This document shows positions 1 through 9,952 of a stretch of 64,000 nucleotides of DNA, one piece after another. Made by a program: the position numbers and the translations under genes. Source of the stretch: Saprospiraceae bacterium UBA7687. GTDB taxonomy: Bacteria > Bacteroidota > Bacteroidia > Chitinophagales > Saprospiraceae. Numbering within the stretch: position 1 is the stretch's first letter; each line of letters opens with the position of its first letter. The DNA lies in NCBI GenBank assembly GCA_002482845.1, contig DLGT01000038.1, forward strand, positions 4,922-68,921, written 5' to 3'. The notes under the pieces were generated by a model. The model saw only the letters and a list, made by a program, of their open reading frames with translations, had not been told where the DNA came from and made no database searches.

Positions 1-1668
1 TATATTCCAATATGCGTTGTATCTGACACTGTCAGATATTATATTTCTACTAAAAATAAATTTTTCCGATGATAGTCCAATACCACTCAAAACGGTGCTC
101 GCTACATCAAAATGATTGTTACAAATACTATTTTCTTGGCCATCTTCTGACCACGGTTTTGATGGGTCAAATATAATAAAAGGTATTCTGAACCTATTGT
201 GATCTTCCATTCCTGCCCATCCAGAATGTGTGCTACCATGATCAGAAGTAATGATAAAAACGGTATTTGTAAACCAAGGTTTTGAAGCAGATTCTTTGAA
301 GAATTGTTTTAAGCTTTGATCGCTATATCGCACAGATGATTTGTATTTTGTAGCTATATCTGAGCCTTTAAATTCGTTTTGCCATGGCACATCAAATGGA
401 GAGTGAGAGCTCATCAGCAAGATGGTAGAAAAGAATTTTTGTCTTTGATTATCAAGTACTTCTACTGCTTTTTTGAGCATGATATGATCTGGTACGCCCC
501 ATTCTGTAATATCATCTGTGCTAGGAAAGTTTTGATCACTTATGATCGTGTCAAACCCCTGTGTCACTAAGTAATTGTACAAATTAGAAAAATTGAGATC
601 GCCCCCATACACAAATGAACTCTGATATCCCAACGTTTCTATTTCCTTGCAGAGAGATGGATATTTATTGACTTTATCTATAGCATTCGGCATATTCAAA
701 CTATGAATGGAGGGCATACCACTCAAAATGTTCATGAGTCCCTGATCTGTTCGGAATCCTGTAGAAAATGTATTTGTAAATCTTAAGCTGTATTGACTTA
801 ATGAATCAAAAAATGGCGTGACATTGTCTCTACCACCCAGATACATTGTCATATCTGCTGACCAACCTTCATTGATCAATAATACAATATTTTTTCCTTT
901 AAATAATGGGTTGGATAAAGTCGAGGTATCTTTTTCTAGCTGATATTCTTGCATAAAACCTTGGATATCTTCTATGGAATTTTGATAAAATAGTTCTGTC
1001 TTTTTAGTAATGGAATAAATAAAATACCAAATCTTGTTAGTAGCTGCAAAATTGCTTCTCATATCTGTGGAGAAAAAAGCATCAGAAGGCGTGACAGGCA
1101 ACTTCTGAAGACCTCCACGAATTCCGATCAAACTAGTAGCCAAACATAATAAAACAAATATGAAAGTCTGTAAATAATGTGATTTTACGGATTCCCAACT
1201 TACAAAAAGCCTTGATATTCTTTTAATACCAGAAACTAAAATAAAAAGCCCAATTATTGTTGCCCAAAATGGGATAAAATCTTTGCTAGATGCCCACGCC
1301 TCATTCGGATGTTTTAAGTATGAGATCGCTCTACTGTCTAAGGATGTTCCCCATTCCTTGTAAATGATGACGGAAGAGTATTCTACAATACAAATCCCTA
1401 TCCACAATAGAAGATTCAGGTACAAAATGATTTTTTTAATCCAGTCTTTTCCAAATATTAAAAACAAAATCCAAGGTAAAAAAGAAACTAAAAATATACC
1501 ACAAATCATAGAGATATCTAATCTAAAACCCGCAATGATAGATTGGGCTTTCTGTGGTACATCATTGTAAAATAAAAATAAAAGACGCCACAAATTTATA
1601 CCTATGATATACAGCGTCAATAATCTAAATGGGAAATAAATGCTGCTGAATCTTGATCTTTTATCCAT
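1..1668 (-). CDS. LTA synthase-like membrane phosphotransferase/sulfatase-fold protein (C-terminus cut by window edge)
   Basis: The frame stays open from an ATG at 1668 to base 1, giving 556 visible residues with the C-terminus missing. The first ~190 residues hold about five hydrophobic segments. The rest is an extracytoplasmic alkaline-phosphatase/sulfatase-fold domain: a metal-ligand Glu in LLINEGW (~residue 267), a candidate nucleophile Thr in GFRTDQG (~305) and a late SDHGS metal motif (~476). Proteins of this architecture (LtaS, OpgB/EptA-like) move glycerol-phosphate or similar headgroups onto glycans or lipids at the outer face of the inner membrane. The ATG shares one base with the TAA of the upstream gene (TAATG), so the two are translationally coupled. 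The substrate is unknown, and Gram-negative Bacteroidota do not make classical lipoteichoic acid. Confidence 0.85.
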   Translation of the reverse strand, partial: MDKRSRFSSIYFPFRLLTLYIIGINLWRLLFLFYNDVPQKAQSIIAGFRLDISMICGIFLVSFLPWILFLIFGKDWIKKIILYLNLLLWIGICIVEYSSVIIYKEWGTSLDSRAISYLKHPNEAWASSKDFIPFWATIIGLFILVSGIKRISRLFVSWESVKSHYLQTFIFVLLCLATSLIGIRGGLQKLPVTPSDAFFSTDMRSNFAATNKIWYFIYSITKKTELFYQNSIEDIQGFMQEYQLEKDTSTLSNPLFKGKNIVLLINEGWSADMTMYLGGRDNVTPFFDSLSQYSLRFTNTFSTGFRTDQGLMNILSGMPSIHSLNMPNAIDKVNKYPSLCKEIETLGYQSSFVYGGDLNFSNLYNYLVTQGFDTIISDQNFPSTDDITEWGVPDHIMLKKAVEVLDNQRQKFFSTILLMSSHSPFDVPWQNEFKGSDIATKYKSSVRYSDQSLKQFFKESASKPWFTNTVFIITSDHGSTHSGWAGMEDHNRFRIPFIIFDPSKPWSEDGQENSICNNHFDVASTVLSGIGLSSEKFIFSRNIISDSVRYNAYWNI

Positions 1669-3590
1669 TATTGATGAAAGGTTTTGGAGGCGACATTCAT
1701 TTTATTTTGAATCATGTTATTCGTATAATTTTGAATTACTTTTTTTAAATCAAGATCGCATTTTTGGATTTTGTCACTAAATTTAGTGTCTTTTATAAGG
1801 TTTTTACGTAGATATTTGTCTTGTTTCCAATCATAAAAGCCTACTCCTTTTTCACCATTCCATTGATAGTAATATTGATCATCTACATGATGGTAAATAC
1901 CCATTTTATAGAAAGTTGCCGCATGTGGACAGTTATCAGAAAAAAGATCATTTCCTAAGGAATAAAATGGTTTTTGATAGCCTAGTTGACCCAAGATTGT
2001 AGGCATGATATCCATTTGGTTAGCAATCGTTTCAGATGTTCCTCTTAAAGAATTATCTCCTCTGAAAAATATAATTGGAACTCTGTATTCATCCATTTGT
2101 GTCTTCATGACATCTGTATTTGGACCTGTGTGGTCGGCAGTAATCACAAACAATGTATTTGAATACCAAGCTTGTTTTTTAGCTTCATCAAAAAATGTTT
2201 TCAAACTATAGTCAAGATAGCTTATACATGGAAAAATGGGATGTCCTTTTTGTTTGTATTTTTTTTGAAACTCTTCTTGTATTTTAAAGGGATGATGGGG
2301 ATTAAGTGTCAAAACAGATGCTACAAATGGCTCTGTAGTTTTACTTAAGCTTTGTGCCATATAACGTAAATAAGGCAAATCCCATATGCCCCATGCACCA
2401 TCATGGTCTTCAGGTCTTGGATAATCTTCTGAAGAATAATAATGGTCAAAACCAGCCAATTTTACAAAAGGATGAAAACCCATAGTACCCAATGCTGCAC
2501 CGTGATAAAAAGCTGATGTGTACCCTTCTGGCTTTAAAGTAGAAGCAATGGATGTGATATTGTTAGAGCTGTATTTTGAAAAAATAAATGGCTCATCTTG
2601 TAGTGATGGAATAGAAGCAAGCACCGCCGGAATACCTTGTATAGACTCTCTTGCATTGGCAAAACCATTGGAAAAAATAAATCCTTCTTTGATTAAAGAA
2701 TCTAAAAATGGTGTTTTTGCAGTCCCGTTATAATAACTAAGATATTGTTTGGATAGGCTTTCGACTAGAATGATGACCACATTCAGATTCTGAGTAGTAT
2801 CATTAACAATGGAAGGATTATGTAACCCTTTATCGCATTCAGTTAATTGACTATCTGTCACATAATTTACTACTTGCATTGCTTTTTTACCAGCTGTTCT
2901 GATCAATGAAAAGGTGGAATTTAGAACTATTGGTGCCAAATGTACTTCCACAGATTCAGAAGCATTGATCACACTCAGTGGTCTCAGTTGTAAGCCACCA
3001 CGGATTCCCACCAGAATAATTAAGGCTGTTGCAACAAAACCACCAAAAAAACCAATACCAGATTTGACGTTAAATGTAAAATAAGTATCGACTTGAGTTG
3101 CTTTTTTGTAAGCATATAATAGTCCAAATACTAATAGTCCAAAAAACAATAACATGTACCAATATTCCTGTAAAAAAGTCGGTATTAAACCATATACTTC
3201 AGTACCTTTATCTCCAGTCAAAAATCGAAAAGTATCTGATTGTAACCTTTTCTGAACAAAAGGGAAATAAAGGATGTCAACACAATTTAATACTAGGAAA
3301 AAAATATTGACCGAAAGGAATAAGTACTTTAAGATGGTATTATAGATTTTGGAAACACGGACAGGCACGGGCAACATGAAAAACAGGAAAAAAATACCAT
3401 TGGTCAGAAAAATAGCACTCAAATCAAATCTAAGTCCATGCCAAAAAATAGGAAATAAATTGGAGACATTTCCTATTTGAAATTCGTTTTTATTGACTAA
3501 AATAAAAGCTATCCGAAGTAAGGTGTACATTCCTATCAAAGTAGCAAACAAAATGGTAAAGCTTTTTATTTTTGATAGGAAGAATGCCAT
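1668..3590 (-). CDS. LTA synthase-like membrane phosphotransferase/sulfatase-fold protein
   Basis: 640 residues, the usual size for the LTA synthase/phosphoglycerol transferase family. About five membrane segments (residues ~10-200) end in a conserved GIRGGLQ turn, also present in the downstream paralogue. The periplasmic domain carries Glu277 in ILVESLS as metal ligand, the sequence ARESIQGIP and a TADHTGP metal motif. By position Ser316 of RESIQG replaces the Thr nucleophile of the neighbour, a variant consistent with sulfatase/phosphatase-fold enzymes that use Ser. It is the first gene of a two-gene minus-strand unit with the partial paralogue. A -7 element TATCTTTG lies at 3621-3628 on the minus strand without a clear -33 box. 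The biochemical substrate cannot be told from sequence. Confidence 0.9.
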   Translation of the reverse strand: MAFFLSKIKSFTILFATLIGMYTLLRIAFILVNKNEFQIGNVSNLFPIFWHGLRFDLSAIFLTNGIFFLFFMLPVPVRVSKIYNTILKYLFLSVNIFFLVLNCVDILYFPFVQKRLQSDTFRFLTGDKGTEVYGLIPTFLQEYWYMLLFFGLLVFGLLYAYKKATQVDTYFTFNVKSGIGFFGGFVATALIILVGIRGGLQLRPLSVINASESVEVHLAPIVLNSTFSLIRTAGKKAMQVVNYVTDSQLTECDKGLHNPSIVNDTTQNLNVVIILVESLSKQYLSYYNGTAKTPFLDSLIKEGFIFSNGFANARESIQGIPAVLASIPSLQDEPFIFSKYSSNNITSIASTLKPEGYTSAFYHGAALGTMGFHPFVKLAGFDHYYSSEDYPRPEDHDGAWGIWDLPYLRYMAQSLSKTTEPFVASVLTLNPHHPFKIQEEFQKKYKQKGHPIFPCISYLDYSLKTFFDEAKKQAWYSNTLFVITADHTGPNTDVMKTQMDEYRVPIIFFRGDNSLRGTSETIANQMDIMPTILGQLGYQKPFYSLGNDLFSDNCPHAATFYKMGIYHHVDDQYYYQWNGEKGVGFYDWKQDKYLRKNLIKDTKFSDKIQKCDLDLKKVIQNYTNNMIQNKMNVASKTFHQ

Positions 3591-3791
3591 TGCCTGAATG
3601 ATGAGTTACAAAGTAAGGGACAAAGATATAAAAAATAGCAATAAAATAATTTGAACTTAACATTTAGGACATACAGTGCTTTACTTGTGGGTGTAATTAC
3701 CATACTTTTCACAAATTATCAAGCCAACATGTTGAATATCAGAAATAAATTGAGATTTTTTCTTACCTTTGCCGCCTGAATTAATATATCC

Positions 3792-5108
3792 ATGTCCCAG
3801 ATAGTAGCCATAGTCGGCAGACCCAACGTAGGAAAATCCACTTTATTCAATAGATTAATAGGTGAGCGCAAGGCCATCATTGATGATATCAGCGGTGTCA
3901 CAAGAGACCGTATTTATGGCTTTTCTGATTGGAATGGCAAAAATTTTACTGTAGTAGATACAGGAGGATTTGTCAAAGGATCAGATGATATTTTTGAAGC
4001 AGCCATCAGAAGACAAGTGCAAATAGCCATAGAAGAAGCTGCTGCTATCATTTTTTTGGTCGATGTGACTACAGGTATTACAGATCTTGATGAGGAGATA
4101 GCTAGAATGTTGCGCAAAAATCCCAAAAGAGTCATCCTAGCTGTCAATAAAGTGGACAATGCACAAAGACAGATGTTGGCCAATGAGTTTTGGTCTTTAG
4201 GATTTGATGATACTATCTTTATTTCTTCCATATCAGGAGGTGGTACAGGTGACTTACTTGATGTAGTGGCAGATATTCTTCCTGAAAATGTAAGTGAAGA
4301 AGCCAATACACAAGATGATACCATCCCGAAAATTGCCATCGTAGGACAGCCGAATGTAGGTAAATCATCGCTGACCAATGCATTGATGGGCGAAGAAAGG
4401 AATATTGTGACGGATATACCTGGTACGACTCGAGATTCTATTTATACTTTATATAATAAGTTTGACAAAGAGTTTTATTTAATTGATACTGCCGGTATTA
4501 GGAAAAAAGCGAAAGTCCATGAAGACCTTGAGTTTTATTCCGTCATCAGAGCCATCAAGTCGATAGAAGAAGCAGATGTGTGTCTATTGATGTTAGATGC
4601 TACCGTAGGATTGGAGTCTCAAGATTTGACCATTTTGGGATTGATCCAAAAAAGAAAAAAAGGATTAGTTATCTTGGTCAATAAATGGGATCTTGTCCAA
4701 AAGGAAACCAACACAGCAAGAGATTTTGAAAAAAATCTTAAAGAAAAAATCGCACCTTTTAATGATGTTCCGATTCTATTTACCTCCGTTCATGAGAAGC
4801 AAAGGATCTTCAAAACAATAGAGCTTGCGCTCGAAGTTAATGCCAATAGAATTCAAAAGATCAAAACATCTGTGCTCAATGACGTCATGCTTGAGATCAT
4901 CGAACGGACACCACCACCAGCACATAGAGGTAAGTATATCAAGATAAAATATGTGACACAATTGCCACTTTACTATCCTGCATTTGTATTCTACTGTAAC
5001 TATCCAGATCATGTGAAGCCAAGTTATAAGAATTTCCTTGAGAACCAACTCCGCAAGCACTTTAATTTCGCAGGTGTTTCTATCAGTATATTCTTCAGAG
5101 AAAAATAA
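3792..5108 (+). CDS. der: Ribosome biogenesis GTPase Der (EngA)
   Basis: 438 residues, typical for Der, an essential tandem GTPase that binds the 50S subunit late in assembly. Two G domains are visible: GRPNVGKS at residues 9-16 with DTAGG-type switch sequence (VDTGGF) and NKVD, and a second with GQPNVGKSS near 184, DTAGI and NKWD. The last ~85 residues form the KH-like domain that contacts rRNA. The start at 3792 is preceded by TACCTTTG (3764-3771), a Bacteroidota -7 box without an obvious -33 partner. rfbC follows after 6 bases, so the rhamnose genes are probably co-transcribed with it. Confidence 0.98.
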   Translation: MSQIVAIVGRPNVGKSTLFNRLIGERKAIIDDISGVTRDRIYGFSDWNGKNFTVVDTGGFVKGSDDIFEAAIRRQVQIAIEEAAAIIFLVDVTTGITDLDEEIARMLRKNPKRVILAVNKVDNAQRQMLANEFWSLGFDDTIFISSISGGGTGDLLDVVADILPENVSEEANTQDDTIPKIAIVGQPNVGKSSLTNALMGEERNIVTDIPGTTRDSIYTLYNKFDKEFYLIDTAGIRKKAKVHEDLEFYSVIRAIKSIEEADVCLLMLDATVGLESQDLTILGLIQKRKKGLVILVNKWDLVQKETNTARDFEKNLKEKIAPFNDVPILFTSVHEKQRIFKTIELALEVNANRIQKIKTSVLNDVMLEIIERTPPPAHRGKYIKIKYVTQLPLYYPAFVFYCNYPDHVKPSYKNFLENQLRKHFNFAGVSISIFFREK

Positions 5109-5114
5109 GACATC

Positions 5115-5663
5115 ATGAGCTGGACAAAAACAAATTTTGAAGGAGTATGGATTTTTGAACCTAAGATCTGGAATGATCAAAGAGGTTATTTTATAGAATC
5201 TTATAATGCAGATGGATTGCCAGATGAATTAAAATCCATCCAATTTGTGCAAGATAATGAGGCTAAATCTACACGTGGTGTCTTACGTGGACTACATTAT
5301 CAGTTGCCACCATTTGCACAGTCAAAGTTAGTGCGATGTGTGGTAGGTGAAGTATTAGATGTCATCGTTGATGTGAGACCGAATTCAGTTACATATGGTA
5401 AACATCTATCTGTCATTCTAAATGAGATTAATAAAAAACAACTGTTTGTCCCACATGGATTTGCACATGGTTATGCAGTGCTTTCTGACACTGCTATCTT
5501 TGTATATAAATGTGATCAATATTATGCACCACAACAAGAGGGCGGTTTAAAATTTGATGATGTATCACTTGGTATTAATTGGATATTGCCATTAAGTGAA
5601 ATGGTTGTGTCAGACAAGGATCAAAAACTACCAACATTTGAAGCGCATAAAACATTTGTGTAG
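5115..5663 (+). CDS. rfbC: dTDP-4-dehydrorhamnose 3,5-epimerase
   Basis: 182 residues, the family norm. RmlC epimerises C3 and C5 of dTDP-4-keto-6-deoxyglucose in dTDP-L-rhamnose synthesis, in the cytoplasm. The cupin core motif RGVLRGLHYQ is intact, with the catalytic His at residue 61, and PHGFAHGYAVLSD follows as expected. Its start lies 6 bases after the der stop, and rfbD follows 27 bases later. The partner genes rfbA and rfbB are not in this window, so the pathway must be split across loci. Confidence 0.97.
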   Translation: MSWTKTNFEGVWIFEPKIWNDQRGYFIESYNADGLPDELKSIQFVQDNEAKSTRGVLRGLHYQLPPFAQSKLVRCVVGEVLDVIVDVRPNSVTYGKHLSVILNEINKKQLFVPHGFAHGYAVLSDTAIFVYKCDQYYAPQQEGGLKFDDVSLGINWILPLSEMVVSDKDQKLPTFEAHKTFV

Positions 5664-5690
5664 ATAAAAAAAAGATTTAAGAAGTAGAAG

Positions 5691-6578
5691 GTGGAGACAA
5701 AGAAGATAAAAATACTAGTCCTAGGCGCAAATGGTCAGCTAGGTCAAGAATTCAGGTATTTAGCTAGTGAAAATCAGGTGTTAGACTTTAAATTTTTTGG
5801 AAGGGATGAAGTAGATATCTGTGCGGAAGGAGATGTACATCGAATTATTGATGAAAATAAACCAAACTTTGTCATCAATTGTGCTGCATACACAGCAGTT
5901 GACAAGGCAGAGGCAGAAGTAGATCAATGTTTTGCCATCAATAGAGATGCTTGTGCTACTATTACAAATGTTTTGAATGGAAAAGGTATCAAATTGGTTC
6001 ACTTTTCATCAGATTATGTCTACAATAGCTATACTGGATTTCCTATCAAAGAAGACGACAATAAAAATCCACAAAGTGTATATGCAACTTCAAAACTAGA
6101 AGGTGAAAACATCATTAGAGCATCAGAAGTACCTGCTTTGATCATACGTACATCTTGGGTAGTATCCTCATTCGGCCACAACTTTGTCAAAACTATGAAA
6201 AAACTCGGTGCAGAACGTGAACAGCTTAATGTGGTCAACGATCAATATGGCGCACCGACATACGCAAGGCATCTAGCAAAATCAGTCCTTGACATCATTT
6301 TGAAAGTAACTGAAAATCCATCGTTAGAGCCGCATTTTAATGATACTTACAACTATGCAAATGAAGGATTAATCACATGGTATGACCTAGCTTCACAGGT
6401 GATGAAAATAGCTGGATTATCTTGTAAAGTGTCGCCTATTCCTACAACAGCATATCCTACACCTGCTAGTCGCCCACGGTGGAGTGTAATGTCCAAACAA
6501 AAGATAAAACATAATTTCGGTATTGTAATTCCGCATTGGTATACGGCTCTAAAAGAGTGTATGGATGCAATGAAATAG
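5691..6578 (+). CDS. rfbD: dTDP-4-dehydrorhamnose reductase
   Basis: 295 residues, normal length. It makes the last step to dTDP-L-rhamnose by reducing the C4 keto group with NAD(P)H. The N-terminal Rossmann motif GANGQLGQ (residues ~13-20), the NCAAYTAVDKAE segment and the short-chain dehydrogenase YATSK catalytic motif are all present. Translation appears to start at a GTG, since no ATG gives a complete Rossmann strand. It is the last gene of the der-rfbC-rfbD run and faces feoB convergently across 74 bases in which I see no strong terminator hairpin. Confidence 0.96.
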   Translation: METKKIKILVLGANGQLGQEFRYLASENQVLDFKFFGRDEVDICAEGDVHRIIDENKPNFVINCAAYTAVDKAEAEVDQCFAINRDACATITNVLNGKGIKLVHFSSDYVYNSYTGFPIKEDDNKNPQSVYATSKLEGENIIRASEVPALIIRTSWVVSSFGHNFVKTMKKLGAEREQLNVVNDQYGAPTYARHLAKSVLDIILKVTENPSLEPHFNDTYNYANEGLITWYDLASQVMKIAGLSCKVSPIPTTAYPTPASRPRWSVMSKQKIKHNFGIVIPHWYTALKECMDAMK

Positions 6579-6652
6579 GGATTTTGTATAAAAATTGTTC
6601 TTAACTTCCCTTAACTCCTTAATGGTTGAATAATCATCCTAATGTATAAAAT

Positions 6653-8773
6653 TTATGTCATCAACTGATAGACAATAAACGAACCAACATAAGCAAGCAC
6701 TGACATAAAAATAAACTGAATGATGGGCCATTTCCAAGTATTAGTTTCACGTTTTACGATGGCGAGTGTACTCATACATTGCATAGCAAATACATAGAAC
6801 ACCAAAAGTGACATTGATGTAGCAGGATTATAAACATTGATTTCGGTGCCAGGCCTTTTTTCTGAAGCCATTTTTTGTCTTAATGTTTGTTCGTCGTTAT
6901 CGCTTCCTATACTGTAAATGGTCGCCATGGTACCTACGAATACTTCACGAGCTGCAAATGATGTCAAGATGGCAATTCCCATTTTCCAATCAAATCCAAG
7001 GGGTTTGATAGCTGGTTCGATCCATTGACCCAAATGACCAATGTAAGAAGCTTCGATTTTGTATGATGCTATGAGATTGTCTCTATCTTGGTCAGATAGC
7101 TGTTTTTCAATACTTATGTTTTGAGCATTTGTGGTAGCTTCTTCCAGATCATTACCTGGACCATAACTAGCTAGAAACCATAAAGCTATAGATATCAAAA
7201 CAATGATTTTACCTGCTTCTACTACAAATGATGTTACTTTTTCTTTTACCGTAAGGAATACATTTTTCCATATTGGTGGCTTATAATTAGGAAGTTCGAT
7301 CATCAAGAAGGAGTTGTTTTCAGATTTTAAAATGGCTTTAAATACCAATGCAGAAACCAAAGCACCTACAATACCTAATAAATAAAGTCCCATAAATACG
7401 AGTCCTTGCATATTAAAAATGCCAAGTACATCCGTATCTGCAACTACAAATCCCACAAGTACTGCATAGACAGGTAACCTAGCAGAACAACTAATCAGAG
7501 GACTCACTAAAATGGTAATAAGTCTTTCCTTAGGATCACTAATCGTACGAGTAGACATGATAGCTGGAATGGCACATGCACCACTAGAAATAAGGGCCAC
7601 CATACTCCGACCGTTCATACCAAATTTCCGCATGATAATATCAAACATATAAACGGCTCTACTCATATAACCGGACTCTTCTAGTAAAGAAATGAGTAAA
7701 AATAAAACTGCTATTTGAGGTACAAAAACCAAAACACCACCAAGTCCTGCAAGTAAACCATTGACCAATAAATCTGTCCACCATCCAGCAGGCAGACTAT
7801 TGGTAAGCAGATTGCCTACAGAAGCAAATCCTGTCTCTATAAGATCCATAGGTACTGAAGACCAAGAATATATGGATTGGAACATAAGAAACATGATGGC
7901 AAAAAATATGATTGGACCCCAAAATCTGTGGGTAATGATATCGTCTATTTTATCAGTAAGAGACTTTTTTTCTCTTTTGGCAACTTTGATTGTTTCTCTG
8001 ACAACTGGTGCAAAGTGGTTATAACGATCCATTGTCTCTCGGACTTGTAGATTCAGATCATTAAAAGCCGACTGCTCGGTGATCGTTTTTATTTTGTTTT
8101 TTTGGTCTTCGTCTAAGTGGTTTAGCCATTTATAATGATGAGCAATAACCTTGGCTGTATAAAGACTCGTAGTAGATAAGCTTTTCTGAATCCTAGTCGC
8201 TGCAAAATTTTCTACATCTGTAAAAATATATTTAATTGGAATTTCTAGACCTTTTATTTGTTGGGATGCGGCGGAAATTTCGTGGGTAAGGCTATCTAAA
8301 TGCGCATTATTTCTTACGGAAACTGGAATTACTTTGACCCCAAGATATTTTTCAAGTGGTTTTATGTCCAATATATCTCCTTGCTCAGAGATAAGGTCGA
8401 TCATATTAAGCACAAAAATCATAGGCAAACCTAGGTCAATGATCTGAGTAGCAAATAATAGATGTCGTTCTAGTTGGGTTGCGTCTGCTACATAAACGAC
8501 TAAATCTGGATAATTGTCATTGGTTTTGTCTGTGAGGATATTAATGACAATTTTTTCTTCTGAAGAATTTGGATACACACTATATGTGCCAGGAAAATCA
8601 ATGATATTAGCTTCTACACCATTTTCTAAAAGGATAGTCCCTGATTTTTTGTCAACAGTGACACCAGGGAAATTGGATACATGTTGCCTTAACCCTGTCA
8701 AATGATTAAAAAGTGAAGATTTGCCTGAATTAGGATTTCCCAAAAGGGCAATATTAAGTTTTGATATCTTCAT
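6653..8773 (-). CDS. feoB: Ferrous iron transporter FeoB
   Basis: 706 residues. FeoB is the inner-membrane Fe(II) permease with a cytosolic GTPase domain. The G1 motif GNPNSGKS is at residues 12-19, with DFPGTYS (G3) and LNMID (G4), followed by a helical guanine-dissociation-inhibitor-like region. From about residue 285 there are multiple membrane helices, including the two Gate regions (LEESGYMSRAVYMFD; SCSARLPVYAVL with the conserved Cys). Its ATG overlaps the feoA stop by 4 bases, so feoA and feoB are translationally coupled. Confidence 0.98.
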   Translation of the reverse strand: MKISKLNIALLGNPNSGKSSLFNHLTGLRQHVSNFPGVTVDKKSGTILLENGVEANIIDFPGTYSVYPNSSEEKIVINILTDKTNDNYPDLVVYVADATQLERHLLFATQIIDLGLPMIFVLNMIDLISEQGDILDIKPLEKYLGVKVIPVSVRNNAHLDSLTHEISAASQQIKGLEIPIKYIFTDVENFAATRIQKSLSTTSLYTAKVIAHHYKWLNHLDEDQKNKIKTITEQSAFNDLNLQVRETMDRYNHFAPVVRETIKVAKREKKSLTDKIDDIITHRFWGPIIFFAIMFLMFQSIYSWSSVPMDLIETGFASVGNLLTNSLPAGWWTDLLVNGLLAGLGGVLVFVPQIAVLFLLISLLEESGYMSRAVYMFDIIMRKFGMNGRSMVALISSGACAIPAIMSTRTISDPKERLITILVSPLISCSARLPVYAVLVGFVVADTDVLGIFNMQGLVFMGLYLLGIVGALVSALVFKAILKSENNSFLMIELPNYKPPIWKNVFLTVKEKVTSFVVEAGKIIVLISIALWFLASYGPGNDLEEATTNAQNISIEKQLSDQDRDNLIASYKIEASYIGHLGQWIEPAIKPLGFDWKMGIAILTSFAAREVFVGTMATIYSIGSDNDEQTLRQKMASEKRPGTEINVYNPATSMSLLVFYVFAMQCMSTLAIVKRETNTWKWPIIQFIFMSVLAYVGSFIVYQLMT

Positions 8774-9006
8774 ATTTGGTTTTCCAGAATAATCGTTGCA
8801 GCTTCTTCTGTGCGAACTGCCAGTTGATGACCGTCAAGTTTAATATAATAAGCACCACCGAATGGCGCCTTTCTGACCATGGTAACTTTTGTTTTTGGCA
8901 ATACACCGAGATTGAGCAGTTTACAGGTACTAATGCCTACATCTAGCTTTTCGATAAAGGCAGATTCTCCAGGTAAAAGACTTAATAATGTACGCTGAAT
9001 GGTCAT
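8770..9006 (-). CDS. feoA: FeoA SH3-like accessory protein of ferrous iron uptake
   Basis: The chosen start (ATG at 9006) gives a 78-residue protein beginning MTIQRTLLSLLPGES, the normal FeoA length. An upstream in-frame ATG at 9081 would add 25 residues but would place the start upstream of the promoter at 9034-9064. The body shows the FeoA SH3-like pattern: a central LGVLPKTKVTMVRKAPFGG stretch, then YYIKLDGHQLAVRTEEA. FeoA is cytosolic and supports FeoB; its exact role is still debated. It is coupled by a 4-base overlap to feoB. Confidence 0.93.
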   Translation of the reverse strand: MTIQRTLLSLLPGESAFIEKLDVGISTCKLLNLGVLPKTKVTMVRKAPFGGAYYIKLDGHQLAVRTEEAATIILENQI

Positions 9007-9033
9007 GTTGTTATTTAGACTAATTTTAATTTG

Positions 9034-9064
9034 CAAAGATAGCAAAGAATTTATTCTACCCAAA
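9034..9064 (-). promoter_or_regulatory. Promoter of feoAB, Bacteroidota consensus
   Basis: Read on the minus strand, TTTG (9064-9061) is followed by exactly 19 bases and then TATCTTTG (9041-9034). This matches the Bacteroidota housekeeping promoter TTTG-N19-TAnnTTTG. Transcription should start about 7 bases further on, near 9027, leaving a leader of about 20 bases before the feoA ATG at 9006. I cannot point to a Fur box. Confidence 0.75.
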
Positions 9065-9214
9065 TTTTTGGTCAAAGTCAATTTATGATTGTTGTCATCT
9101 AAAGGAATTCAATAATTTTTTACAAGTAAAATAGGGTTCAGGATATTGTTCTAATTTGTTTTTTAACAAAATTTTAATAATTATGTCAAAATCACTAGGG
9201 GTATTTCCTACTTC

Positions 9215-9952
9215 ATGCATATTACTATCAAATATCAAGATATGATGAACAATTCACTTAAGGTTATTGCTCTCAGGGAGATGCGCATCTTAAAAACATT
9301 GACGCCAGCACAATTGGAAACATTAGCAGCTGAAGTAATTTTCGGTAAGGTTGCTAAAAATGCTGTAATATACAACATCGGTTCACCAATGGATTATGTA
9401 TATTTGGTGGAAAAGGGTAGTGTGAAATTAGGAATGGTTGCATCATGTGGCAAGACATTGACCAAGGAACTTGTTTATGATAATGAAGTTTTTGGAGAAA
9501 ATATCTTTACTTCAGAACTCGTCACGAAGGAGTATGCTGAAGCCATGACAGAAGTTAAGTTTTACAAGATTCCTGTGGGTGTATTCCAATCTTTGATAGT
9601 AGAAAATAATGTTTTTGCAACTTCTATAATGAATATCATCGTTACCAAACTTCAGAATCTGGAAGAAAGGTTACAGAATTTTGTTTTCAGAAAAGCAAAA
9701 GAAAGAATAGTAGATTTCATCTTCCGTACGGGAACTCGTAAAGGTGTTAAAATTGGTATCAATGAATGTCTGATTGATCATGGTATGTCTCATAGGGAAA
9801 TTGCATATCTCACAGATACAAGTAGACAAACAGTGGCAAGGATTCTGAATGAGTTGAAAAAAGAAAATTTCATTCATTATGGATCTAGAAAAAGTAGCAA
9901 GATTCTTATTAGAGATCTAAATACGCTTCAAAATTATGTAATGGTTGGCTAA
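9215..9952 (+). CDS. Crp/Fnr-family transcription regulator
   Basis: 245 residues. The N-terminal half is a cyclic-nucleotide-binding-like beta roll (VYLVEKGSVKLGM, FGENIFTSEL). The C-terminal half is a winged helix whose recognition helix lies in SHREIAYLTDTSRQTVAR. Only two cysteines are present, so it lacks the N-terminal 4Fe-4S cluster of true FNR. Starts at 9242 or 9245 (MMNNSLK) are possible and would remove a short N-terminal tail. It is divergent from feoAB across about 200 bases, which makes control of iron uptake or respiration plausible but unproven. Confidence 0.92.
   Translation: MHITIKYQDMMNNSLKVIALREMRILKTLTPAQLETLAAEVIFGKVAKNAVIYNIGSPMDYVYLVEKGSVKLGMVASCGKTLTKELVYDNEVFGENIFTSELVTKEYAEAMTEVKFYKIPVGVFQSLIVENNVFATSIMNIIVTKLQNLEERLQNFVFRKAKERIVDFIFRTGTRKGVKIGINECLIDHGMSHREIAYLTDTSRQTVARILNELKKENFIHYGSRKSSKILIRDLNTLQNYVMVG

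Noticed and set aside
3914..5180. Long minus-strand frames opposite der (154 and 134 codons)
   Set aside because: They are antisense shadows of a clear, conserved GTPase gene and show no domain or start context.
9007..9081. Extended N-terminus of FeoA
   Set aside because: It would begin upstream of the consensus promoter and adds residues absent from the FeoA family.
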